A DNA stretch of 39,499 nt from the NCBI GenBank assembly GCA_008931825.1, contig QXVZ01012991.1, forward strand, positions 1-39,499, read 5' to 3'. Origin of the DNA: Phallusia fumigata. Lineage: Eukaryota; Chordata; Ascidiacea; Phlebobranchia; Ascidiidae. Position numbers and translations under genes: made by a program. Below, piece by piece: positions 1 to 10,685 of this stretch. How positions within the stretch are numbered: position 1 is the stretch's first letter; every line of letters begins with the position of its first letter. The notes beneath the pieces are model-generated. The model was not told the DNA's origin, ran no database searches, and was given only the letters and a program-made list of their open reading frames with translations.

Positions 1-485
1 ACCAAATAAGTAACCGTAGTTTAATCCACTTCATCCACTAACTCTATACACTAACCTGCTACGTGCGGTAGCCAAATTGTTCAACATAAATAAAAATATT
101 TACGAAGGCGACATTAATTGTGGCATTCACACAAACCCGTCCGATGGCAGCAACGTCGGCTAGTCAAGGTAAACTAAATTTTGTGGAAGTTACAAATTTT
201 ATATTCTTGCAAAAATTGTCATAACTCGCTTTGTACAGTGGTGCCACTGGTATGTTTGTTATTTGTTTGTTTTCATTTTCGTCTGTGGCAACCGTAATTT
301 GATGCATCAATTAAGTTTTTCAACAATGTGGTTTTTAACAAAGTTCCAATCCTGGCTGCTTTTTACCGACCATGACACAAGAGTGTTCCATTTTGTATCG
401 AACACTGCACTGTCTGTCTCATTGTGAAACGGTGCAAGCACAGGGCGTTTGGGAAGCGGGACGCCCTTGGTTGTTGACAGTGGCC
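1..485. repeat. Direct repeat, copy 1 (promoter/first-exon block)
   Basis: Bases 1-485 match 1569-2056 almost throughout with scattered substitutions and small indels. The repeat includes the exon-1 relic and about 300 bp of its downstream intron. The window begins inside the repeat, so its true left end is not seen. Confidence 0.9.
86..168 (+). pseudogene. Decayed copy 1 of the intelectin first exon
   Basis: The sequence aligns with the first exon of genes A and B (NKNIYEG core, same 5' flank, gt donor at 169), but the initiator is ATA instead of ATG and the upstream part is shifted by indels. An internal ATG at 144 still opens eight codons (MAATSASQ) ending in phase 1 at the donor. A short-tailed alternative start therefore remains possible. 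It sits in the first copy of the 485-bp duplicated block. Confidence 0.5.
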
Positions 486-1568
486 TGCTTTGTATGATAT
501 TAAAACATAGTTATTATTTGCCGGATTGTAGCGTTTGTTGACTGGGACAATATGGCGACGTTCGAGATGTTTTACAAGCAAAGCTGTTAAGGTTCTGCGA
601 GGATCTTGCTTGAAAATTTGTGGTTAAGTCAGAATGGATTCGATCGGGCGCATCGTGTACAGCAAACCAACATTCGTATAAAATTGCCGTGTTTCATTGC
701 CGATTGCTAGCACGGCCATGTCTGCATAACATTACTGAAAAGCTACCAAAACATACCGATACTCTGTAGACGTGGTTGGCAGTTTGTCTAGAATGTCAAT
801 TTCAATTCTTTTTGTATCCACTGCTTTTAAAGCTACCACAGGCGCATCCGGTTTCTCGGATAATAATTTTGTGGTACCACGCTCTGTTGCATTTTGATGT
901 GTGTGTAGAGTTGCAATTATTGAAGCGTGATGTGTGCCTTTTTCTCGCGTTCTCCTCTTGGGTGTGCCTGTCGCATGCATGTGAATATTCTATTTCTGAC
1001 CTCGTGGAATTTAGGGGTTTTACTTTGTAAATGTGCGTGTTCGTTCGCAGATGCAGACAGGGCAAATGGTTCGAACCACTGGTCTACCTCAAAAGAAATG
1101 CTACACTTATCATCAATAACTTTACTATGATGTGGAAATCCCTCCCCTTAACCCATCAAATTTCTCCCTGATTGGGAAGCACTGGATTAGGGTTTTAAAA
1201 AAGCTGTATTGACGGTCATTATCTCGTTTTAAAACTACCCAAATTCTTCTTCAAGTCACTGTTACATAGTGATTTTTGCCGTCGGCTGATGCAACCATGC
1301 TGTAATTGAAAGAAATGTATAACCTGACTTGGGATTCGCATCACGTATTTTTATGAAATCCTGCTCATTGCGTGAACGTTTGCGTATTTTTTCCAGGCCG
1401 ATGGTGTTTGCAAGTTAACGTCGATAATGTTTAACTTCCGGGAAGTTGGAAGCCTTCGTTGCAAAAGCCTTGGTTTAAAAAGGTGTTGCAGTGGGTAGAA
1501 AGAAAGCTATCCTCTTTTCCGCGACTTTAACCGTTGAAGGAAACGAAGGCGTTAGCTTTTCGACGTTC

Positions 1569-2056
1569 ACCAAATAAGTAACCGTAGTTTAATCCACTTC
1601 ATCCACTAACTCTATACACTAACCTGCTACGTGCGGTAGCCAAATTGTTCAACATAAATAAAAATATTTACGAAGGCGGCATTAATTGTGGCATTCACAC
1701 AAACCCGTCGATGGCAGCAACGTCGGCTAGTCAAAGTAAACTAAATTTTGTGGAAGTTACAAATTTTATATTCTTGCAAAAATTGTCATAACTCGCTTTG
1801 TACAGTGGTATCACTGGTATGTTTGTTATTTGTTTGTTTTCATTTTCGTCTGTGGCAACCGTAATTTGATGCATCAATTAAGTTTCGTAACAATGTGGTT
1901 TTTAACAAAGTTCCAATCCTGGCTATAGGCTTTTTACCGACCATGACACAAGAGTGTTCCATTCTGTATCAAACACTGCATTGTCTGCATCATTGTGAAA
2001 CGGTGCAAGCACAGGGCGTTTGGGAAGTGGGACGCCCTTGGTTGTTGACTGTGGCC
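1569..2056. repeat. Direct repeat, copy 2 (promoter/first-exon block)
   Basis: Second copy of the block at 1-485. Similarity ends at about 485 and 2056, just after a shared 'ggttgttgac' stretch. The spacing of 1568 bp suggests a tandem duplication of a promoter/first-exon unit. Confidence 0.9.
1654..1735 (+). pseudogene. Decayed copy 2 of the intelectin first exon
   Basis: Near-identical to the copy at 86-168, with the same ATA in place of the initiator and a further one-base deletion. The base before the donor is A rather than G, but a GT remains at 1736. The internal ATG at 1711 opens the same eight codons in phase 1. It lies in the second copy of the duplicated block. Confidence 0.5.
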
Positions 2057-2611
2057 CAGAAGGTAAGTTGTTTCGGGACCAATATTAACGTTAGGGACCA
2101 AAATTAAGGCATTATTCATCTTGTAAAATCTTTGTGTGTGCTTGTCTATGACTCATTTGTTACCCAGCATTCCAATTGGGGTCCGCAGGCGCAATAAGCA
2201 TTATCTTGTGCTTTGCAATGTTGATTATCAATAAGACAGTACGTGTTCAGTTTATTCAATATGTTATACTTGTGTTCGTTTACAATACAAGACGCTTAGA
2301 AGGCTTGGTTAATAAACGTGCTTTTGGTATCTAGGAGGAATTAAGCAATATTCGTCTTTTAGAAGCAAGAGAAGATGGCCAGAGTCGTTTTCTGTAATGG
2401 AGTTGACGAGACACTTTGAATCTCAGATTGTTTCACAACACTGTACAGCTTCAGTGTAGGTAGCCAGCGTTGCAACATGGTGGCGGAAGTGAATTTTTAA
2501 CATTTGCGAGGCCGTTAGCTTGCACACGTTCAAGGAGTTAGTCATAATTAGATTCACTTTGTCCACCAAATCTACGTATACCTGTTGTGTACAGTAGCCG
2601 AATCGATCAAT

Positions 2612-2690
2612 ATGAATGAAAATATTTACCAAGACAGTATAACAGGCGTTCAAACAGAAAGAACGATGACAGCAACGCCTTCTATTCAAG
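2612..2690 (+). CDS. Intact extra copy of the A/B first coding exon (possible alternative first exon)
   Basis: This exon encodes 26 codons plus one base, MNENIYQDSITG onward to TPSIQ, then a gt donor at 2691. It aligns with exon 1 of genes A and B (MKENFYEGC..., MDGNFYEDC...), keeps the Asn-x-Tyr motif, and ends in the same phase 1. It could therefore splice to the membrane-anchor exon of gene A at 4926. The upstream 80 bases match the A/B 5' flank, including the block before the ATG that ends in a 'gcggtagcc'-like sequence. No private downstream exon set exists before gene A. It is either an alternative promoter and first exon of gene A or a relic of a truncated gene copy. Transcript data are needed to choose. 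Confidence 0.6.
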
Positions 2691-3749
2691 GTGAAATGGT
2701 TCTTCTTTTAAGTTTTAATTATTTCTATTATATTTTAAATACCCAGGTATTGTTTGATTATATTTTTTCCAAATGATTTCCACTGCAAATGAGGCATTTA
2801 CCTTTAGATTACAAATGGCTTGGATACACTTATATAAAGATCTGAAAAGTAACTAAAGGCAAAACTTTTGACTGGTTTCATAAGATAATTTATATTAGTT
2901 AATGTATACTTCTGCGCGACATGCGTGTGCCAATGACACATGTTAGTCGCCACAAAGGGCAGGCTTTTAAGCAAGTGCCTTATTCAAATGATATCTTGTG
3001 GGTTAAACGAAGTGGGGTGAGACTGCGCACAAAACCGTACAGCAGTGTTATACCCCATCTTTTCAGGCTGCAAACTGTGTTCTTGCCAGCATACGTTTCT
3101 CAAAAATAGCATTAATTGCCACTGAAGCATTAAAAGTGACAAAGGTGTTGATTGTTCATAATTTGAAGGCAACATTATCTAACAAACGCTAAATTTAGCC
3201 AGTGTAGTTCAAAAGAGAGTTTGTTGGAGTTATTGTATTCGATAGTCCTGGGAAATGAGGAGTGAACGATCAGATTTGCTCGTCGAGTTTCGAAATAAAT
3301 TCGGGATTGCTTTATTTGAACGCAGTGGTTTAAACGTTAGTTACCAGAGCCAACCCAATTGTGAACATCACGTAGGGAAACCAAATTTTGGTTACCATTT
3401 ACCAAATTTGTATCTGAATGAACCCTGTAAGTCTGCGACAGAGCCTTAAACGTAGCACGCCTTTAAATATCGTTTTGCAAAATCACTAGAAACCGTTATT
3501 AATCTTCTGAGGCAAGAAAAAATTTCCCTTACTCCACAGACCCTCTTATGTTCATTATATTTGCATGGCCGGAAAGGGCTTGTTTAAACTTCAATTTACA
3601 CTCAATGATTATTTAATGGTGTTTTCGTGTTTGCGTTGTCGTAGTTACAGTACTTTACTTCAGGACGCTTTTTTTCAATTTTAGCTACATTTATTGCTTG
3701 GAATTACTTTGGAATGTGGCGACTTTGTGGCTAAGTTTTATTTCTAATC

Positions 3750-4172
3750 GTTGTTTAGGCCGTATAGCAGGCAGTGTGTAAATATCTGCTTGGTTTAAGT
3801 CTGTACTGGTAAGTGTCTTAAAGAATTTACATAACGTTCGGACAAAAGCCTTTTTAGCTGGCTTTGCTCTTGACACATGCATATGCAGTGGTACGTTGGT
3901 AAATGATGTGATTCGAAAAACTTGTCAACACATGGCGTTGTGGAGGTGGGAGGCCTTTGTGCTATAGTTGGTAAAGATGTTCCTGTAGGCAGTGAGGAAG
4001 CTTTTCCCTTTTTCGTTACCTTATAACGTGTGCAAAACTATATACGTTAGTGCATGATAAAGGAAGCGCTGTTTTGCCAACGTTCACCAAGTTAGTCATT
4101 GTAGTTTGATTCAAATCTGTTTAAAACTGAAACTACTCATATCTGTTTTGTGCGGTAGCCAAAACGTCACAT
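3750..4172 (+). promoter_or_regulatory. Upstream region of gene A, conserved with gene B
   Basis: About 400 bases before the ATG align with 12550-12945 before gene B. Conserved blocks include 'cttttccctttttcgttacc', 'gcaaaactatata', 'aacgttcaccaagttagtca' and 'ttttgtgcggtagcc' just before the start. The last two also occur, diverged, before the three extra first-exon copies. 'actatatac' could serve as a TATA element. The core promoter is inferred from conservation only. Confidence 0.4.
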
Positions 4173-7100
4173 ATGAAAGAAAATTTCTACGAAGGCTGCA
4201 CTAAAACACAACGGACCATGACAGAAATGTCTGTTAGTCAAGGTAAAACAGTTTGCTTTCTAACTGGAAATATCTTAAACAGGTTCTTGTGAAATTTCGT
4301 CACAGATAGTTGTTGTTTGTTTCTTAAACTTGTTTCTTACGTGTGTACAAGTAGTGCTTTTTAATTAATGCCAAAAACAAAAGTTTGGTGCCTTTTATCC
4401 TTGACAAGCCGAGGTATAATGATGAAATGGTGGCACTAGGCCGGATGAGTCAATCTATGCAACTGTGTATAGCGGTTCCTTTACCACATATTAATTTATT
4501 TGTTTTTAAGTTGGTGCAATTTGAACTAAAAGATGATTCAACAATGTAGTTCAAGTTTCTTAAAAAAATGCTTGCCTTTAAACCGACCGCCGAAACAGAG
4601 TATTTTTAGCCTCTCTGTTTACCTAATAAGTGTAAATTCTATTTTTTTGTGAAAAAATGGATATGAACGTTGATGAAACGGAATCACGAAAATCACTTTC
4701 TAAGAAATTCAGGTGCAGAAAATTTAGAGAACTTCAAAAAAGAAAATTTATAAATCAGGAACAAAGTGCTGCAAATATTCAATAGTAGTAAACGTATGAC
4801 GCGTATGCATCAAAAACTCCTTTGTTGAGTAACAGAAATTTCGTACAGGGCGCGAGTATGATATCCAACAGTTTACGTCAGATAGATTTAACCTTTACCA
4901 AAACAATTCGTTTTTTCATTAATAGGCCATTCCAGTGCAAGGAGACCTAATGGAATCACCAAAAAAGTGTTGTATGCATTTTTCATCGTTGCCACTTGTG
5001 CTTTATTGGGAATATCAGTGTATATAGCTGTGGAACTAAAGAGAATTCCGGAACAACTAATTGGGAAAACTGGTATTGTGTCGTTAAATGCTTTTTAATT
5101 GTTGGTGGAAAATTTTTTTGTTATTATAGATAGGTGCAGGGTAAACTAAAATTAACTGAATAGACAGTAAATGATATTTTTTTAAGAACATTTATATTGT
5201 CATGAGAAACATCAATATATTTGCAACGGCAGTTCATAGTATTTTAGATTTTCCCACGGCAAAACCTTCAATTTCATCACAATAATATAAGTGTAACAAT
5301 TTCCGTCAAAATTCGGTTTATTTGGTATGTGCAGTAATCGACGTTATGTATAAACAAAAGCAGGACATTTTCCAAGGTCTCTAGTAGTGATGCACCGAAT
5401 CGCGTAAATTAGGTTCGGACTGAAACCGAATATTCGGCGGTTTTTGCCGAATAATCATTTGTGACGTCACGCGAACCCGTACGTACGCTTTTGACAGAAT
5501 CATATGAGTTTTGCTGCCATGCAAAACAGTCGCGCTACAATAGGATAGTTGTGTAATTGTTGTTATCTTGGTTCTGTCGGCTTTAATGTTGCCTCGGCCG
5601 TCGTTGCCAGCTTCCAAATGAAATACTGATCTTTTACCGGGGGTTGACAAAACGATATTGCTTTAAAAACTAGTACAAAACGCAACAAACAAAATAACAT
5701 TTGACTGGTAAGGCCCCGTTTTTAAAAAGTGTGTGGTGTAAGCAGTCATAACTACCATAACTTACCACAAACAGCAGCAAAAATACCCAAAAATACGCGT
5801 AACACGTGTCTTTTTCGCCTAATTACGTGTCCATAATCTGACATTGTAAAATACAAACATCGTTTTGGGTAAAGACAAATATCACTAAGGCTCGAACACT
5901 TGGCGTGCTAGAACGTCACTTCTTGCGTGCGTAAAAGTTCGGGTTTGACCGAATCGTATGACAAATTATTCGGCCGAAACCGAATCTTCGTCAAAATCGC
6001 TAATTCGGCCGAATAAATTCGGCAAACCGAAGCTTCGGTACATCACTAGTCTCTAGTCTCGATTGGTTTATGTCCTAATTCCTGTAACTTTGTTTTTTTT
6101 TGCATCAAAAATCCATGTCCTAAATCGCAATAAAGATTGTAGGCATTGGCGAGAATGTGCAGTAACAAACCTTGTATTGTTTGCATGATGTGTCAAATAA
6201 TCAAAATATGTTTTTAGAACAACCACAGCAACAACAAACCACACCATGTCCATCAACAACCCAATCATCCTGCAAAGCATTGAAAGTGAAAGGAATAACA
6301 AAAAGCGGATATTACTTGATACGCCCACTAAAATCCTTGGAGACTGTTGAGGTAATATATACATTACATTATTATGATAAGGGGTCGCATCTTAGCTATT
6401 TAGGGGGGCGGTGTGAGTTTATGACCAGCGAAACTGAAGTGACCATAGACTAAAAAAGCTTTTGAAGGTAATGTACATTATTTGTTTAGTTCGGCACGAC
6501 GTTTTGGAGTTACATTTCGAAGCAATTACTTGTTTTGTACAAAAAAAGAAAATATTTCCATAACTCAACGCAAACTTAGGATTTGAATCGCTCCGCACTA
6601 AATTATGTTACTTCATGAATGCTCACTTACAAGTAACTACTTCTTACAAACTTACACGCAGGTATATTGTGACATGGAAAGTGATGGTGGAGGATGGACG
6701 TTGGTGGCAAGTGTCAATGAAAACAGTTTGGAAAACACTTGTTCTGAGCAAGACGTTTGGTTTCATTCCATAGAAAACCAACATTCTGTACAACTCGGTA
6801 CGCTATAATAAACCATAGCCCGCAGTTATGTAAACTGATCACGCCCAATTAACACCACCACCAATTAGCAAGCGGTGAACCATATATGCCTGCAGTAACA
6901 ATGGTGTTATAAAATGCCAAGGAAATTGGGGACCCAATGTAATGCGGGTATCGAATATACATCTAGTAGGATGATAAAGTTTAAACAGGTCTTAGTGTAT
7001 TTGCAATGGCAATATGGAAATGCTACTTTTCTAATTATTTAAAAAACTAACGTATCATAGAGAGATCAAACTGGGAAAACACATTTGCATTTGGATCAGC

Positions 7101-10100
7101 TCATGCTGCGGTTGTCAATGACTACAAGAGTTCTGCTTACTACTCAATGGAGGTAATGGACATTTGCGGTAAAGTAGATGTTAAATTTTTGCGTCACATG
7201 TTTTTTAAATGGTTAGGTATTTATTTTGTTTTAGGCGGAAGATATTATGATTCGCCACGTTCCACATTCTACTCCTACGAACACATCGAAATATACAGCT
7301 TTATTACAATATCAAACCAACAATCATTTTCTGAAGATGTATGGTGGAAATCTTTACAACCTTTTTAAAACTCATTATCCACTGAATCCTAAATCAGGTA
7401 AACATAATTACTTTTTTTGCCTATCAAAACATGCCGAATCCGAGTGTAGGTTTCTCGGCAATCAATGAATGATTTAATCCCGATAATAATACTGAACTTA
7501 AAGTTGCGCTCATTTAAAAAAAATTTTTTGGAACATTTAGACAAACATGTGTTTCATTAAAAATGCGTGGTGGACTTCAGTCTTTTCACGAATTGTTTTT
7601 CATCATTAATTCAACTGAAGTACATAAGCTTGCAAACAGTTTTTGGTGAGATCCACAAAAATGGTTCTAAAGTCTTTCGGGTAAAACCATAAACGTGCAT
7701 AATTTGTGGAAACTATTTGCGTTGTTATTACATTTACGTATTCTGCGACCAAACGTGGTCGAAGCAAAAATGATTTCAGATTGACACAAGATGAACTTTA
7801 TTTCATCTATTATCACCTTTGATTTTGTCATGTAAGAAATGATTTTCATTGATATAAAAGCAAAAAGCCAATATGATTTTGTGAGCTGCAGACAGTGCAC
7901 ACTATTTCGACCTGTAGGGTGTCGTCAGTGCAGCTGGTAACAGGACGTTGGCCGTTTAGGCTAGTTTAGCCAAATAACGGCACTCCAGTTTGTTGTGAGT
8001 AACGGGCTGAAAAGCCATGCCTCACGTCATCTGTCCGATGGCTAGACTAGCCAAAACGGCCAATGTCCTGTCACCAGCTGCACTGATAAGTCCTTACAGG
8101 TCGAAACAGGGTGCACTGTTTGCAGCTCACAAAAGACATGATTTTATTTGATAGTTTTAAAGTTCAGTGAGTTATTACTGGTGCATGTGCCATAGTTGGC
8201 CAATCCTGACTTATGATAATGAAAGCAAACGCAGTTGAGTTGGTATTTGATGGACCTTTATCTTTTGCTTTCAGCTTATACCTTTGATTTCAAGAAATAT
8301 CTTGACAATCTTGAGAAACGAGCATCTGAAGTGAGGGATTTAATACCAAACTTTTATCGCTATGTTTATCCCAGTGGAAACGTTGTTAACCTGAATAATG
8401 GAGGAAACAATATGTTTGCATCATCCGGAATGCAGGTTTGTGTACATTCTATCCTGATTTAAGCGAATGGGCATGAAACGTTTAATCTGCACCCTTTTCT
8501 AGATATATTTTTCAGGACTTGAATGCAGTTCCTATCTGTACTACAACAAGATAGTAAGGTATGAAATATACGTAGGTCTACGTGGGGTAAAGTCTTATAC
8601 AGTGTCTTAAAAAAAATTATTACCTCATATAAGATTTATTGTAACAACAAATAGCAGCTTTCTTGAAAAAGGCGTTACACGTGTATTGGTAGTTCATTAC
8701 ACATAATACAAGTTATTTATAGAACGTTCGATGGTGGTTTTACATTTGTACAAAAGCATTAATCTCAACCCAAAATTCTAACCCAGTTTCATGAACCATC
8801 AGGGAAATTGCCCCGGCTACCTTGGACTGCCCTTAGCTCAGTTTCTAACAAAACTATTTTGCATCATACTCACTGGCCGTGCATACAATTTATAGTTGTT
8901 CAAAAATCAATACCGCGATCTCATCTCGAACATCGTATCCTTTTTTTGGGATGGTTTTCATCGGAAATTTGCAGCAAACAACTTCATACACACAATTTTG
9001 GGTAAAGACAAGTAACCAAATATTTTTTACAAACACCTTTTTTCCAAATCTTGCTTAATTTTATTAGGTACATAGTTACCGACCCAACACGGACAACCAA
9101 ACAAGTTACACCGAAACTATTATTAGCGGGAATTACCAGATGACCTACAAAGCTGAATGTCGCGATAATATGCAGGCGGATGTTCCCAACTATTGCGATG
9201 TTCATTTTTTAATCAAAAATGAGAAAGTGAGTTGAGAACAATAGTTTAATGCTAAAAATTAACAAAAGGTTTTCAGGACTGGGGAACACCCAAAGATGCC
9301 GGGATCCAATTTTCAAATCAACTTTCTTACCATTATTATTTTTATTATGCCAGACCCACTGGCGTTTGGTCAAATGTTATCGTTGGTTACACGATGTTGT
9401 CAAGGTAGGATTTTTGTTTGCTAAACTTAATTAAAAAAAACGAAAACAGAACTTGCAACTCAAAAAAGTGATGCACATGTCATTGAGTAAAACCACAATA
9501 AAAATTGTGTTAAAACTTTTGGGATTTGGCAATGATAGGAAACTCTAAAACAAGTAAATGTTTTGTTATAGCAAATTAATTAAAAAATATCTCGCATTTC
9601 TTGGCTTGGCAATGAATCGTTTATACCTTTAATCCAAATTTGTTTTGCATTTTGAAATTAAAATGGTGTGTCTGAAGCCGCCTTATATTTTCGGGTCGCC
9701 CAAGGAACAAAAGTTTTGTCAAATGTGAAGCTTGCGAAGTCTTTTAATTTTAAACCATATTTTTAGCACAAACGAAGGTTTTATCCCGAACACAAACATC
9801 ACGCAGGCAATGACAAAAATACTTAGTATTGTGGCAGAAACTAACATTGGTAAGATCCCTTTCACAATGTTTCTTCATGAAACACTTTGAAAAACATTTG
9901 AGTTGTGATGGTATTTAATTTTGCAGGCGCTGTAACTTGCAACACCAACAACGGTCCTGCATTTCCAATATCAATTAGCAAAGGGAAAAGCCTTTTGAAC
10001 TCCACTATCCCGCCACTTGTATCTGGGGTCACACCTGGATATTTACAGTTTAGGACTTACGGATTAAAGGGAACTGTCTTTGCCTTGTGTCCCGGAATAA

Positions 10101-10685
10101 AGTATGTTACTTTACTAAACGCCTGTTGTGAATAACATGTTCTTCAACTTTAATGAAATTGTTTTGGGCTGACTGAAAACCAACTGCCTTGAGGGGCATA
10201 ACAAATTGTTGGGTACCTGCTGCTTCGATCTCTATGCTGAAAAATAAGTTGGAGCTGCATGATAGTCAGGAAACGTTTCCTTGACAGTGCTCCACGTTTT
10301 AAGACGCCCATTCATAGCTTTCAGTACTTCGAAATCTTTTCATGAAATAGTGTCGTTTATTTCAGAGTTGACAGCTGTCACGCTGAATATGTTTGTATCG
10401 GTGGGGTAAGAAATACGACTTATATCGATGACTGCAACGATTTTGCAAGTAAGTCCCCGCCCTTCGCATAAATTTAAATGAAACATTGATTTTAAAAATG
10501 CCCAATGCTGGAAATTTAAAATGTTTTGCAGTTCTGCCACTGCCACTTATTTTTACTATTTACTAACCCTTTTGCATTTAGACTGGAACGGAGAGAGTGG
10601 TGATGTGATTCTTTCAAAACAAGCAAATAAATTTGCTCATTCACATCAGGATATCTTCTCCACTGTTATGATATTTTACCGTTAA
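4173..10685 (+). CDS. ITLN-like: Gene A: type II membrane intelectin-like lectin, 15 exons
   Basis: Predicted cell-surface lectin of about 598 residues. CDS exons: 4173-4242, 4926-5072, 6218-6351, 6662-6797, 7061-7152, 7235-7397, 8275-8435, 8503-8558, 8896-9001, 9068-9226, 9277-9404, 9767-9849, 9927-10101, 10366-10448, 10582-10685. All splice phases agree and all junctions are GT-AG. Residues 1-37 are a cytoplasmic tail with basic residues before the membrane, and about 38-59 form a signal-anchor helix (VLYAFFIVATCALLGISVYI). Residues 119-129 are YCDMESDGGGW, the fibrinogen/intelectin signature, followed by TLVASVNEN. The C-terminal half has CIGG, a Trp in NWNGE, and the terminal MIFYR, matching the LLFYR end of vertebrate intelectins. 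Residues 248-478 are an insert absent from vertebrate intelectins, which are about 300 residues and secreted. The start is the ATG giving the tail shared with gene B. Family and topology are well supported; ligand and expression are unknown. Confidence 0.87.
4657..4785 (+). pseudogene. Short charged ORF in gene A intron 1, possible transposase remnant
   Basis: The ORF has 42 codons, starts MDMNVDETESRKS, and ends in a Lys/Arg/Gln-rich stretch (KFRELQKRKFINQEQSAA). The pattern loosely resembles the basic N-terminus of hAT/TTF-type transposase-derived proteins. The gene B intron has no counterpart. It lies within an intron, so a function as a gene is unlikely. Confidence 0.25.
4926..5072 (+). 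other. Gene A exon 2: signal-anchor segment
   Basis: Encodes the juxtamembrane basic stretch (ARRPNGITKK), the hydrophobic helix and the start of the stalk (VELKRIPEQLI). Gene B uses ATTG|gtaaac as donor. In A the equivalent position reads ATTG followed by gg, so the exon must continue to the gt at 5073, nine bases on and in the same phase. Confidence 0.75.
5385..6048. mobile_element. Non-autonomous hAT MITE in gene A intron 2
   Basis: The 664-bp element has terminal inverted repeats beginning TAGTGATGCACCGAA and ending with the imperfect complement TTCGGTACATCACTA. It is flanked by a perfect 8-bp duplication GTCTCTAG (5377-5384 and 6049-6056), the hallmark of hAT insertion. Subterminal 'CCGAAT/ATTCGG' motifs repeat at both ends. 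It has no transposase frame. The matching intron of gene B is about 365 bp and lacks it. Confidence 0.9.
7877..8134. mobile_element. Fold-back MITE with long inverted repeats in gene A intron 6
   Basis: The two arms of roughly 95 bp are near-perfect complements, from TTTTGTGAGCTGCAGAC at the left to GCAGCTCACAAAA at the right, leaving a central segment of about 70 bp. There is no coding capacity. A clear target duplication could not be defined. Gene B intron 6 lacks it. Confidence 0.8.
8275..9849 (+). other. Gene A insert module (exons 7-12) within the lectin domain
   Basis: These six exons encode 231 residues between YPLNPKS and VTCNTNNGP, a point where vertebrate intelectins are continuous. 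The flanking introns are both phase 1, so the module is symmetric and could be skipped without frame change. Visible motifs are NNGGNNMF, SYPFFGMVFIGNL, a Cys-rich CRDNMQADVPNYCDV, and TGVWSNVIVGYTM. I do not recognise the fold with confidence. The NGGNNMF block followed by SYPxF loosely recalls an uncharacterised 'DGGNDMYDGGN' type domain of marine invertebrates. Confidence 0.7.

Noticed and set aside
8516..8552. Alternative acceptor 'ttttcag' and donor 'ata|gtaag' for gene A exon 8
   Set aside because: The 38-nt exon would be phase-compatible, but its translation does not align with gene C. Starting at 8503 and ending at 8558 gives the same 56-nt exon in A, B and C, with aligned CS-YYNK residues.
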